Assembly (NCBI GenBank): GCA_035534995.1
Contig: DATLQX010000056.1
Span: 4,374 to 68,373 of the forward strand
Reading direction: 5' to 3'
Length of the DNA stretch: 64,000 nucleotides
Source: JANWHV01 sp035534995
Lineage (GTDB): Bacteria > Chloroflexota > UBA5177 > JANWHV01
Both the position numbers and the translations under genes were made by a program. Shown one piece after another: positions 27,238-36,494 of the stretch; position 1 is the stretch's first letter; each line of letters opens with the position of its first letter. A model generated the notes under the pieces. It had not been told where the DNA came from. It saw only the letters and a list, made by a program, of their open reading frames with translations, and did no database searches.

Positions 27238-29793
27238 TCAGGACGTCCCGACCTGGCTGCGGCGTGCCCCAAGCTCCAGCGCGAGGATAAGGGCCTCGTC
27301 CACGGTCATACCCTGGCCTTGTGCCCACGCGGCGGCGAAAGCCCTATCCCCCAACTGGGCCCGAGTCGCCTGGAGGTCGCGTTCATACGCGGCCTGGTGG
27401 ATAGGCCAGCGCGGCATCCCTCGGTCATCACGTAGAGTCCGGGCGGCGCCAAATAGCCGCGCCGCGTCGTCCGCGTGGCGGGCGCCCTCCAATCCCGCCA
27501 GTTCCTCCAGGTCGCTTACCAGGACGAAGAAAGGACCGCTGGTTCGAGACAGGGTAAGACTTTCCCCCAGTGCCGCGCGGGCGTCCTCTGTCCTACCTTC
27601 GGCGCGGGCCAATCGACCCACGTTCGCCAGTCCTTCAGCCACGCCTGCGCGATTCCCTATCTCCTGATGTCGCCGCACGCTATCGCTTAGAAGCTCACCC
27701 GCGCGCCCGAAGTCCCCCCGCATCCAGGCAGCCAGTCCCAGATTATTGATCGCGAAGCTCTCCAGGGCCGGGTCGCCAAGCGCTCGATTGAGGATCAGGC
27801 TCTCCTCGCAGTAACTCACCACGCGAGCGGCATCACCTTGCTCACGCGCGATATCGGCCAGGCCGAGGAGAGCCAGGACAGCGAGCACCGTCTTGCCTTG
27901 GTCGACGCTCTCCCGCCCCAGAGCCAGGAGTTCCTTGAATCGCGACCGAGCCCGCTCATACTCCCCTTGTTCCCGCGCGACATGGCCCAACAGATGAAGG
28001 AGTGTCCCAAGATAGTCGAAGAGATGCTCAGCCTGGCACAGAGCGAGACCTTCCTCCAGCAGTTCCCGTGCCTGGCTATACTCTCCAAGGATCCATTTCG
28101 TCGCGCCTAATCTAACCTGGACGCGGACCCTCAAGGCTAAGGGAACTCGTTTCCGATGTGCTGCCAGCAGGCTCGCCAGCCGCTTCGACAGATGCCTTGA
28201 CTCGTGAAAATCGCGGCGGAGCGGCCAAAGGTCAATAAACGATACGAGGAGCCACATTTCCAGCTCAACTTCTTCTTGATCGTGGGCCCACCGGGTCGCC
28301 GCCCGAAGATTGTCCTGCTCGCGCTCAGCCCATAACAACCACTCCCACTTCGTCAAAGGCGCTGAGAGCGACTCGGCTGACGACGTGAGGACCAGTTCCG
28401 CATAGTAGATCGCGTGGCGACGACGCACTACCTCGCTCTCACCGCTGGCCTCCAGGCATTCCAGGGCGTACTCACGGATAGTTTCAAGTATTCGGTAACG
28501 GGTCTCCCCCGCGTCTGGTGTTTCGGCAACTACCAGGCTCTTATCAACCAATGATCCCAGATTATCCAGCACCCCACCGGTCGCCAATTGACAGATCGCC
28601 TCCGCCGCCGCCAAGCTCCAGCCGCCCGAAAATACGGCCAGGGAGCGGAAGAGAATCCGTTCCGGCTCGTTCAGCAGATCGTGACTCCAGCCAATGGTCG
28701 CGCGCAGGGTGCGCTGCCGGTCCGGCAGATCGCGCGGGCCGCCAGTAAGGAGGCTGAGCCGCCGGTCGAGACGGGCGAGCAGAGCCTCTGGCGCCAGCAG
28801 CTTGACCCGTGCCGCCGCCAGCTCGATCGCCAGGGGCAGTCCGTCGAGGCGCCGGCAGATTTCCGCTATCGCCTGCCCGTTCGCCGCCGAAATGGTGAAG
28901 TCCGTCTGGACCAACCGCGCCCGCTCCGCGAACAGGGTCACGGAAGGCCATCGCTCCAGTTCCGCCGGGCCGCCGATTTTGGGCTCTTCCCCATCAGGAA
29001 CACCGAGCGGCGGCACGAAGTACTCCTGTTCCCCGGACAGATGAAGGCTGGCGCGGCTGGTCACCAGAATCGTGAGGGCTGGACAGCCCGCGATCATTTC
29101 GGACAGAAGGGGAGCGGCAGCCGTAATTTGCTCAAAGTTGTCGAGGAAGAGCAGAAGGCGTTTGGGGCGCAGATGGACAATGAGTGCCGCCAGGAGCGAT
29201 TGGCCTGGGCCGAGCGAGATACCGAGCATCGCCGCGATCGTAGAGGCGAGTAACGACGGATTGGAAACCGCCGCGAGTGGCACGAATGTCACCCCGTCGG
29301 GGAACGAGGCGCTCACGGCCGACCCCAACCGCACGGCCAGCCGCGTCTTACCTGTTCCGCCCGGGCCGGTCAGGGTTAGCAGACGAGTCCGCCCCAGGAG
29401 GCTCGTCAACTCGGCCAGTTCCCGCTCGCGGCCCACGAAGCTGGTCGTGGGGATAGGCAGGTTCGTCAGCGGCATTTCCAGACATGGCGCCGGCTGGCCC
29501 ATGGCTGCTGAAGTGGCGGAGCCCGCGACTCGATGCGCCTGGTCAGCGGCACGGTGACGGGGAGCAGGCGAGGCAGCGGCCAGGAAAGTCGTGCGATGGG
29601 CGTCCGCCTGGCCAAGCGCCGCGGCGAGCCGCAGCGCGGTATCCCGCAGCGGCTTACTTTCCCCGCGTTCCAGCCCCTGGATCGTGCGCACCCCAAGCCC
29701 GGCGCGCTCAGCCAGCCCCTCCTGGGTCAGACCCGCCGCGCGTCGATACCGCCCAAGCAGCTCGCCAAAGGTTACCGATCGTTCCGCGCTCAT
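27238..29793 (-). CDS. XRE HTH + NB-ARC ATPase + TPR STAND-type regulator (copy 1, intact)
   Basis: 851 aa from the ATG at 29793, the start shared with the paralogue (MSAERS). An HTH_XRE is at ~5-60 (LGRYRRAAGLTQEGLAERAG, then RTIQGLERGESKP). An NB-ARC module has P-loop LTGPGGTGKTRLA near 150, Walker B LLLFLDNFEQI near 225, VTSRASLHLSGE, and GLPLAIELAAAR. TPR-like helices follow from ~480 to the end. These STAND proteins switch on ligand binding and are probably transcriptional regulators; some relatives act in defence. A decayed paralogue lies 470 nt upstream in the same orientation. Target and ligand are unknown. Confidence 0.88.
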   Translation of the reverse strand: MSAERSVTFGELLGRYRRAAGLTQEGLAERAGLGVRTIQGLERGESKPLRDTALRLAAALGQADAHRTTFLAAASPAPRHRAADQAHRVAGSATSAAMGQPAPCLEMPLTNLPIPTTSFVGRERELAELTSLLGRTRLLTLTGPGGTGKTRLAVRLGSAVSASFPDGVTFVPLAAVSNPSLLASTIAAMLGISLGPGQSLLAALIVHLRPKRLLLFLDNFEQITAAAPLLSEMIAGCPALTILVTSRASLHLSGEQEYFVPPLGVPDGEEPKIGGPAELERWPSVTLFAERARLVQTDFTISAANGQAIAEICRRLDGLPLAIELAAARVKLLAPEALLARLDRRLSLLTGGPRDLPDRQRTLRATIGWSHDLLNEPERILFRSLAVFSGGWSLAAAEAICQLATGGVLDNLGSLVDKSLVVAETPDAGETRYRILETIREYALECLEASGESEVVRRRHAIYYAELVLTSSAESLSAPLTKWEWLLWAEREQDNLRAATRWAHDQEEVELEMWLLVSFIDLWPLRRDFHESRHLSKRLASLLAAHRKRVPLALRVRVQVRLGATKWILGEYSQARELLEEGLALCQAEHLFDYLGTLLHLLGHVAREQGEYERARSRFKELLALGRESVDQGKTVLAVLALLGLADIAREQGDAARVVSYCEESLILNRALGDPALESFAINNLGLAAWMRGDFGRAGELLSDSVRRHQEIGNRAGVAEGLANVGRLARAEGRTEDARAALGESLTLSRTSGPFFVLVSDLEELAGLEGARHADDAARLFGAARTLRDDRGMPRWPIHQAAYERDLQATRAQLGDRAFAAAWAQGQGMTVDEALILALELGARRSQVGTS

Positions 29794-29866
29794 TGTGGGT
29801 GCCCCACCTTCTGGCGCCGTGATTGAACGCTCGCCGCCATCGCCCAGCCGAGTATTGTCGCTCCAG

Positions 29867-29878
29867 CCATGATATAGC
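29867..29878. promoter_or_regulatory. CCATGATATAGC half-site upstream of XRE/NB-ARC copy 1
   Basis: A 12-nt version of the CCATGATAGC arm found as an inverted repeat upstream of copy 2 (32996-33042), with two extra bases. Its placement ~75 nt before the copy 1 start makes it a candidate operator or promoter element for the XRE protein. No second arm is seen here. Confidence 0.3.
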
Positions 29879-30068
29879 ATCCAGGATTCGTGTTTTAGTT
29901 TTGAACGGCACGGACCCTGCTGTGCCATACCGCGAGTGAATCCGCGGCTACCGACCTCCGCGGGTAAGTCCGCGTCTAACGCCGCGGGTCCGCGTGGCGA
30001 GCCTCCCGCCCCGCGCGTAGGCTAGATACCAACGAGGATAGCCGTATAGCTCGATGGAGGAAGAATCG

Positions 30069-30260
30069 ATGGGTGATCCAACATTTACCCGACAGTTCGC
30101 CATGGCGGTCCAGGAGGACATCTTGCGCCAAGCCAGGGAACGCTCCGGGACACTTCGCGAGCGACCGCGGCGTCACGGTGGATTCGCCTGGATCGCGGCC
30201 CTTGCCCACCGGCTGGCCGTAACCGTACACCGCATCGCGGCGCCCCGAGCAGCACTTTGA
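30069..30260 (+). CDS. Small basic hypothetical protein
   Basis: 63 aa. GGAGG at 30056-30060 gives an ideal 8-nt spacing to the ATG at 30069; an earlier ATG at 30054 overlaps the ribosome site. The protein begins with an amphipathic segment (FTRQFAMAVQEDILRQARER) and ends with a hydrophobic or amphipathic helix (FAWIAALAHRLAVTVHRIAA). No family is recognised. It lies between the two XRE/NB-ARC copies, next to the glmS fragment and pointing the other way, so it may belong to the rearranged segment. The region 29794-30068 before it has several CCGCGGGT-like short repeats and no other gene. Confidence 0.45.
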   Translation: MGDPTFTRQFAMAVQEDILRQARERSGTLRERPRRHGGFAWIAALAHRLAVTVHRIAAPRAAL

Positions 30261-30265
30261 CCGCT

Positions 30266-30429
30266 CCTACTTGACGGTCACGCTCTTGGCCAGGTTCCTC
30301 GGCATGTCGGGGTCAAAGCCGCGGGCCAGGGCCAGGTAGTAGGCGAGAATCTGCATCGGGATCAGGATGAGGAGGGGAGAGAGGCCGCCGCCGTCGGGGA
30401 CAGGAAGGAACTCGTCGAAGAGGTCGCTA
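30266..30429 (-). pseudogene. Duplicated 3' end of glmS (164 bp)
   Basis: This stretch matches 33884-34047 (glmS 3' end and stop) with only three mismatches and no gap, in the same orientation. It encodes the last ~53 codons, ending in the family's NLAKSVTVK. It has no start of its own and joins directly the 3' end of the XRE/NB-ARC copy 2. With the intact glmS it brackets ~3.45 kb as a direct repeat. Confidence 0.9.
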
Positions 30430-32955
30430 TGCAAGCTCCAGCGCGAGCGTAACCGCCTCATCCACGGTCATGCCCTGGCCTTCCGCCCATGCGGCGGTGA
30501 AGGCCGTATCCCCCAATTGGGCCCGCGTCGACTCAAGGTCGCGTTCATACCCGGCCTGAAGGATGGGCCAGCGTGGTGCGCCTCGGTCGTCCCGCATGGC
30601 CCGCGCGGCGCCGAACAGCCGCGCCGCGTCCTCCGCTCGACGACCGCCCTCCAGTCCCGCCAGTTCCTCAAGGTCGCTTACCAGGACACAGAATGGGCCG
30701 CTGGCCCGAGACAGAGTGAGACTTTCCCCCAGTGCCGCGCGGGCGTCACCGATCCTCTCTTCCGCGCGGGCCAATCGGCCTACGTTCGCCAATACTTCAG
30801 CCACGCCTGAGGGATTCCCCATCTCCTGATGTCGCCGCACGCTGTCGGCCAGAAGCTCGCTCGCTCACCCGAAGTCCCCTTGCATCCAGGCAGCCAGCCC
30901 CAGATTATTGATCGCGAAGCTCTCCAGGGCCGGGGCGCCAATCGCCCGATTGAGGATCCGGCCCTCCTCGCAGTAGCTCACCACGCGCGCGGCATCACCA
31001 TGCTCACGCGCGATATCGGCCAGGCCGAGGAGAGCCAGAAGAGCCGGCACCGTCTCGCGTTGGCTACCGCTCTCCCGACCCAGCGCCAGGAGTTCCTCGA
31101 ATCGCGACCGAGCCCGCTCGTACTCGCCTTGTTCACGCGCCACATGGCCTAACAGATGAAGGAATGCTCCACGATAGTCGGGGAGATGCTCCGCCTGGCA
31201 GAGGGCGAGTCCTTCCTCCAGCAGTTCCCCTGCCTGACTATACTCACCGAGGATCCACTTAGTCGTCCCTAACTTACCCAGGACGTTGACCCTCAGGGTT
31301 GAGGGAATCCGGTCCCGATGTGCTGCCAGCAGGCTCGCGAGCCGATCCGACAAATGCCTTGAGTCGTGAAAATCGCGGCGGAGCGGCCAGAGGTCAATAA
31401 ACGACACCATGAGCCACATTTCCAGTTCACTATCTTCATGATCGTGGGCCCACCGAGTCGCCGCCCGAAGATTGTCCTGCTCGCTTTCCGCCCACAACAA
31501 CCACTCCCACTTCGTCATAGGCATTGAGAGCGACTCGGCTGACGACGTGAGGACCAGGTCCGCGTAGTAGACCGCGTGGCGACGATGCACGGTCTCGCCC
31601 TCGCCACTGGCCTCCAGGCATTCCAGACCATACTCGCGGATAGTCTCCAGCATCCAGTAACGGGTCTCCCCCGCCGCTGGTGTTTCGGCAACTACCAGGC
31701 TCTTATCCACCAGCGACCCCAGGGTGTCCAACACCTCACCGCTCGCCGGTCCACTGATCGCCACCGCTGCCGCCAGGCTCCAGCCGCCCGAAAATACCGC
31801 CAGGGAACGGAAGAGGATCCGTTCCTCCTCGTTCAGCAGATCGTGACTCCAGGCAATGGTCGAGCGCAGGGTGCGCTGCCGATCCGGCAGATCGCGAGGG
31901 CCGCCGGTGAGGAGGGTGAGCCGCTGGTCAAGACGGGCAAGCAGGGTATCCGGCGCCAACAGCTTGACCCGTGCCGCCGCCAGTTCGATCGCCAGGGGAA
32001 GGCCATCGACGCGCCGGCAGATTTCCCCCACTACCGGCCCGTTCGCCGCCGAAATGGCGAACTCCGGCTGGACCAACCGCGCCCGCTCCGTGAACAGGGT
32101 CACGGAGGGCCATCGCCCCAGTGCTTCCAGGACGCCCGTGGTAAGTTCATCCAGGTCTGGAACCGCGAGCGGCGGCACGAAGTATTCCTGCTCCCCCGAT
32201 AGGTGAAGACTGGCGCGGCTGGTCACCAGGATCGTCAGGGTTGGGCAGCCGGCGAGCAATTCGGCCAGAAGAGGAGCGGCCGGCTCGATCTGCTCGAAGT
32301 TGTCGAGCAGGAGCAGCAGGCGTTTAGAGTGTATAAAGGCAACAAGAGCCGCCACAAGCGTTTGTCCTGGGCCAAGCGAGAGGCCAAGCACCGCCGCGAT
32401 CGTCGAGGCGAGTAACGATGGATCGGACACAGCCGCGAGGGGCACGAAAACCACCCCATCGGGGAACGAGGCGCTCAGGGCCGATCCCAGCCGCGCGGCC
32501 AGTCGCGTCTTCCCTGTCCCACCGGGGCCGGTCAACGTCAGCAGGCGAGCCCGTCCAAGGAGGCGGGTCAGATCAGCCATTTCCCGCTCGCGCCCCACGA
32601 AGCTGGTCGTGGGGGTGGGTAGGTTCGTCAGCGGCCCTTCAGGAGATGGCGCCAGCCGGCCCATCGCTGATGATGTGGCGGAGCCGGAAGCCCGAGAAAT
32701 CTCACCGCCGACACGGTGACGGGGAGCGGGGCCGGCGGCGGCCAGAAATGGCGCGCGGTGGGCGTCCTCCAGGGCCAGCGCCGCCGCGAGCCGCTCGGCG
32801 GTATCCCGGTGCGGCTTACTCTCCCCGCGCTCGAGCCCCTGGATACTGCGCACCCCCAGGCCGGCCCGTTCGGCCAGCGCCTCCTGGGTCAGACTCGCCG
32901 CGCGCCGATAACGCCCCAGCATCTCACCGAAGGTTGCCGATCGTTCCGCACTCAT
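30427..32955 (-). pseudogene. XRE/NB-ARC/TPR regulator copy 2, interrupted by an in-frame TGA
   Basis: It aligns end to end with copy 1: HTH_XRE (LGRYRRAASLTQEALAERAG), P-loop LTGPGGTGKTRLA, Walker B LLLLLDNFEQI, and TPR-like repeats. At 30867-30865 the codon aligned with Arg (CGC) of copy 1 is TGA. No indel is present, and the same frame continues with recognisable sequence (ASELLADSV, RRHQEMG) to 30427. The C-terminus lacks the last ~9 codons of copy 1 and is fused to the glmS fragment. The 704-aa product up to the TGA retains the HTH and NB-ARC parts and could be partly functional. Confidence 0.85.
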
Positions 32956-32995
32956 GTTGGCTGCCCCATCTGCCGCCAAAGGGTCGCGGCATTGG

Positions 32996-33042
32996 CCATG
33001 ATAGCACCCAGGGCCCGAGGACTAGCCTCGAGGCTATCATGG
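32996..33042. promoter_or_regulatory. 10-bp inverted repeat upstream of XRE/NB-ARC copy 2
   Basis: CCATGATAGC (32996-33005) and GCTATCATGG (33033-33042) are perfect arms separated by 27 nt, 41 nt upstream of the MSAERS start. One arm recurs upstream of copy 1 with a 2-nt insertion. The position suggests autoregulation by the XRE domain. Confidence 0.45.
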
Positions 33043-33074
33043 AAATGCCTTCCCCTCTCAGGGTCGGGATTGGG

Positions 33075-33770
33075 TCAGGCGGGTGCGGTAAAGCTGCCGG
33101 GGCTGTTCGGGGTGCCGCGAAACTCCGGCGGCCGTTCCTGTTTCGCCTCGGCCAGGGCACTCCGCACTCCGTCGGCATCCAGATCTTTGGTATAGACCGG
33201 GGTGCCGGGTTGCTGCCGCCAGGACTCGTCCAGCCCGCCGGCATCGACCCCATCAAAGCCAAGTTGGTCGATCAGCCGCACCACGACGGCCTTGGCCGCC
33301 GGATCATCGCCCGCCACGGGCAGCGCGATACGTCCCGGCGTGCCGGCGGGCTTGCCCAGTTCCAGCAAGTGCTGTGCATAGATGTTATTGAACGCCTTGA
33401 CCACGGGGCGGCCCAACTGCCGCTCAACCCATCGGCTTTCCGTTATGCCGGCCTCAATCGGCTCAATACGGCCGTCGCGCTGCCGCGGATAGTAGTTGCC
33501 GGTGTCCACGATCACCACGTCTTTGGCCGCTCCGTCGAACAAGCCGGCCGGTAGACTCGGCACGTTCTTCTCGGGAATGGTTACGACGACAAGTTCCGCG
33601 CCGCGCGCCGCTTCAGTCACGGGGACCGCGGTGGCGCCCGTCTCCTTGGCCAGATCCCGCAGCGTCTCGGGTCCGCGCGAGTTAGCCACGGCGACCTCGT
33701 GCCCCAGCGCGGTGAAGCGCCTGGTGAGTGTGCCTCCAATATTACCCGCGCCGATGATGCCGATTTTCAT
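33075..33770 (-). CDS. F420-dependent NADP oxidoreductase-family (NADP-binding) protein
   Basis: 231 aa. The N-terminal Rossmann fold has MKIGIIGAGNIGGTLTRRF followed by VAVANSRGPETLRDLA, the NADP-binding pattern of the Fno/NAD_binding_F420 family. VVVTIPEKNVPSLPAGLF and VIVDTGNYYPRQRDG follow, with WVERQLGRPVVKAFNNIYA in the C-terminal half. Many bacterial members without F420 are annotated as NADPH-dependent F420 reductases although the true substrate is unknown. AGAGGAG precedes the ATG. It lies inside the segment bracketed by glmS 3'-end repeats, together with the decayed regulator. Confidence 0.83.
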   Translation of the reverse strand: MKIGIIGAGNIGGTLTRRFTALGHEVAVANSRGPETLRDLAKETGATAVPVTEAARGAELVVVTIPEKNVPSLPAGLFDGAAKDVVIVDTGNYYPRQRDGRIEPIEAGITESRWVERQLGRPVVKAFNNIYAQHLLELGKPAGTPGRIALPVAGDDPAAKAVVVRLIDQLGFDGVDAGGLDESWRQQPGTPVYTKDLDADGVRSALAEAKQERPPEFRGTPNSPGSFTAPA

Positions 33771-33884
33771 CGCTGCTCCTCTCAGGTAGGGCGCCCCGTC
33801 AAGGCACTCCCTGGTATACGAATTCCCCTGTTCGGATCATACCAGCGATGCCATTAGGCGGCACGGGCAACGCTCCGATCGCGC

Positions 33885-35672
33885 CTACTTGACGGTCACG
33901 CTCTTGGCCAGGTTCCTCGGCATGTCGGGGTCAAAGCCGCGGGCCAGGGCCAGGTAGTAGGCGAGAATCTGCATCGGGATCAGGGTAAGGAGGGGAGAGA
34001 GGCCGCCGCCGTCGGGGACGGGAAGGAACTCGTCGAAGAGGTCGCTAGGGGTAGGGCCTACCCCTATGAGAAAGCCGCCCCGCGCCTTGACCTGGGCGGC
34101 ATTGCTCAGGATCTCTACCCGAGCGTCGTCATTGGCGGCCAGGATGACGCAGGGCGTGCCTGGGCCGATGAGGGCTATCGCGTAATGCTTCAGTTCGCCG
34201 CCCGCCAGACCCTCGGCGTGAATGTAACTGACTTCCTGCACCTTGATCGCCGCTTCCTGCGCCACCGGGAAGTTGATCCCCCGGCCAATCATGTAGAGAT
34301 CGCGGCTGTCTCGCAGGCGCTCGGCGAGCCCGCGAACCCGCTCACGGTAGTCGGGCGCCGTAAGGGTATCCATATTCGAGGCAATGTGGGTGAGAAGGCC
34401 ATGACCGTGGGCGGATTGGCCGGCGCAGGCATGGGCAAGCAAGGCGAGGATGGCGATCTGGCCCAGGGTCGCCTTGGTCGAGGCGACCGCTTTCTCCGGA
34501 CCGGCGTTCACCAGCAGCGTATAGTGCGCCTTCCTGGTCAGCATCGAGCCGGGCACATTCACCACCGCGACCACTCGGCTCCCTCGGGCCAGGGCGACAT
34601 CCACTGCCTCCAGCAGATCCGCGGTCTCGCCGCTCTGTGAAATGGCGATCAGTAAGGTGCGCTCGTGCAGGGAATGACGGTAGTTCTTGAATTCCGAACC
34701 CAGAATAGCCGAAGTGGCCCTGCCGGCGATGTCGGCGAACAGGTAGGCGCCGATCCGCCCTACCACGCCGGCGGTTCCACAGCCCACGAAGCAGACCTCC
34801 TGGGCGATCCGCATCACCGCCGCCACCTCGTCCAACAGGGCCGACGGCTGATTGATCGCTCGCTGAACCGCCTCACGCTGCTCCAGGATTTCCTTGATCA
34901 TGAAATGCGGATGTTCGCCCCGTTCGGCCCGCGCCGGTTCCCACTCCACCTGCTCGAATTCGTGGAGACACTGCTCACCGGTGTCGATGGCGAACACCAC
35001 GATGCCGGAGTCGAGCGCCGCCATCTGTTGGTCACCGAGCCAGAGAATCCGAGTGGTATGGGCGAGGAGCGCGGGCATGTCGGAGGACACATAGACCTCG
35101 GGCGCCTGATCGTCGCCGCCGAGGCCCAGCACGATGGGTGAACCGCTCTTGGCCACCACGACCTGCCCCCCGGCGTCCAGGACCACGATCGCGTTGCGGC
35201 CCCGAAGGCGGAGAAAGGCATGGCGGACAGCCTCGGGAAACGAGTGCTCCTTCAGACCTGTCTCCACCAGATGGGCAATGACCTCAGTATCGGTGTCGCT
35301 CCCCATCTGGTGTCCCGCCGCCAGTAACTCCTGCTTCAGTTCTTCCGCGTTCTCCACGATCCCATTGTGAATTACGCTGACCCGGCCATCGCAGGAGCGG
35401 TGGGGGTGAGCATTCCGTTCAGTGACCCCTCCGTGCGTGGCCCAGCGGGTGTGGCCGATCGCCACGCCGCTCGGATCGACCTGGGCCTCGGCCAGGGCCG
35501 TCGGATCCACGCCGCCGATTCTGCCCACCCCGCGGATCACGCGGATCGCGTCCTGGGCAGCCGAGGCGATGCCCCAGGAGTCGTAGCCCCTATACTCCAG
35601 ACGCTTCAGGCCGGCCAGAACCAGGCTCGCCGCGTCGTCCCTTGGGCCAAGGTAGGCGAAGATTCCACACAT
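33885..35672 (-). CDS. glmS: Glutamine-fructose-6-phosphate aminotransferase (isomerizing)
   Basis: 595 aa. The N-terminal glutaminase domain begins MCGIFAYLG with catalytic Cys2; VAIGHTRWATHGGVTERNAH is the glutamine-site segment. Two SIS isomerase domains follow (ISQSGETADLLEAVDVALAR, then KVQEVSYIHAEGLAGGELKH), ending NLAKSVTVK. It makes glucosamine-6-phosphate for cell-wall precursors. A perfect 10-bp-arm palindrome interrupts the coding sequence near codon 540 but remains in frame. tsaC lies 30 nt upstream in the same direction. The final 164 bp are duplicated at 30266-30429. No glmS ribozyme-like leader is apparent. Confidence 0.97.
   Translation of the reverse strand: MCGIFAYLGPRDDAASLVLAGLKRLEYRGYDSWGIASAAQDAIRVIRGVGRIGGVDPTALAEAQVDPSGVAIGHTRWATHGGVTERNAHPHRSCDGRVSVIHNGIVENAEELKQELLAAGHQMGSDTDTEVIAHLVETGLKEHSFPEAVRHAFLRLRGRNAIVVLDAGGQVVVAKSGSPIVLGLGGDDQAPEVYVSSDMPALLAHTTRILWLGDQQMAALDSGIVVFAIDTGEQCLHEFEQVEWEPARAERGEHPHFMIKEILEQREAVQRAINQPSALLDEVAAVMRIAQEVCFVGCGTAGVVGRIGAYLFADIAGRATSAILGSEFKNYRHSLHERTLLIAISQSGETADLLEAVDVALARGSRVVAVVNVPGSMLTRKAHYTLLVNAGPEKAVASTKATLGQIAILALLAHACAGQSAHGHGLLTHIASNMDTLTAPDYRERVRGLAERLRDSRDLYMIGRGINFPVAQEAAIKVQEVSYIHAEGLAGGELKHYAIALIGPGTPCVILAANDDARVEILSNAAQVKARGGFLIGVGPTPSDLFDEFLPVPDGGGLSPLLTLIPMQILAYYLALARGFDPDMPRNLAKSVTVK
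34045..34065. repeat. Palindrome inside glmS at the duplication breakpoint
   Basis: TAGGGGTAGG and CCTACCCCTA surround one central base. It is translated as part of a GVGPTPS segment. The similarity to the copy at 30266-30429 stops at 34047, i.e. inside the left edge of this palindrome, so it may have served as the break or template-switch point. Confidence 0.7.
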
Positions 35673-35702
35673 AGTACCGTCCAGTGTAGCGGGATAGGCG
35701 CT

Positions 35703-36365
35703 TCAATACACCCACTGGGCCAACACATCCTCCAGCGCCCAGCGGGAGACGCCCCCTTCGCGGAGAACGGTGGGCCGATCGGGATCGCTCAAGTTCAGGA
35801 CGGTCGAGGGGACACCTCCGGAAACCGGCCCTCCATCCAGGATGGCGACGAGACCGGTGGGGAAATAGTCGCGTACCGTTTGCGCGTCCCGGGCGGGGGG
35901 CAACCCGGAGAGATTGGCGCTACTGCTGGCTAGGGGCGAGCCGACCAGGCGAATCAAGGCGCGGAGCTGCTCATGCTCGGGCAGGCGCACCCCAACCGTG
36001 GTCTGTCCGGGGGCGATCTCGGGCGGCAAATCCGGATGCCGCGGCAGGACCAGGGTCAGCGGTCCCGGCCAGAACCAGGCGATCACGCCCAGGGCCTGCG
36101 AGGACACCGTGGCGACTACCCGTGCCAGATCCCGAGCGTCGGCTACCAGCACGGGGAGCGCCTTCTCCGCCGTCCGCCCCTTGAGCGAAAAAATGCGGGC
36201 GATCCCTTCGCGATGAAACGCGGCGGTCCCCACCCCATAGACGGTATCGGTGGGGAAGGCTACCACCCCCCCCTCCCGCATCGCCAGCGCCGCCTCGTCC
36301 AGCGCGCCAGGGCTATTCATCGCCCAGAGCGGCGACGGTGGGAGGGAAAGGCATGGGTCGGCCAT
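35703..36365 (-). CDS. tsaC: L-threonylcarbamoyladenylate synthase (Sua5/YciO/YrdC family)
   Basis: 220 aa. YrdC core: VVAFPTDTVYGVGTAAFHRE near residue 35, IFSLKGRTAEKALPVLVAD, FWPGPLTLVLPRHP, VGVRLPEHEQLRALI, and SPLASSSANLSG, ending with PSTVLNLSDPDRPTVLREGG. It forms threonylcarbamoyl-AMP for the t6A modification of tRNA. The ATG at 36365 is used here; an ATG at 36320 would remove a non-conserved 15-residue leader and cannot be excluded, since neither has a clear ribosome site. It is short-spaced to glmS and divergent from the glcF-like gene. Confidence 0.92.
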   Translation of the reverse strand: MADPCLSLPPSPLWAMNSPGALDEAALAMREGGVVAFPTDTVYGVGTAAFHREGIARIFSLKGRTAEKALPVLVADARDLARVVATVSSQALGVIAWFWPGPLTLVLPRHPDLPPEIAPGQTTVGVRLPEHEQLRALIRLVGSPLASSSANLSGLPPARDAQTVRDYFPTGLVAILDGGPVSGGVPSTVLNLSDPDRPTVLREGGVSRWALEDVLAQWVY

Positions 36366-36494
36366 TCAGCGTACCGCGCCCAGGGCGAAGTATAGGACGA
36401 TACAGTTCATGGGCTTATGGTAGCAGAGCACGGGACGGGACGTCCGCATGGTAGCATGAGGGCTGATCGTTTCCATCCCCAGAGAGGAACCATC

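Noticed and set aside
30267..30461. Minus-strand 64-aa ORF as a separate gene
   Set aside because: It is the duplicated glmS tail joined to an out-of-frame piece of the regulator; no start signals.
33780..33884. Tn7 attachment downstream of glmS
   Set aside because: No Tn7 ends or tns genes are visible; the duplicated segment includes the glmS coding end itself, which Tn7 does not copy.
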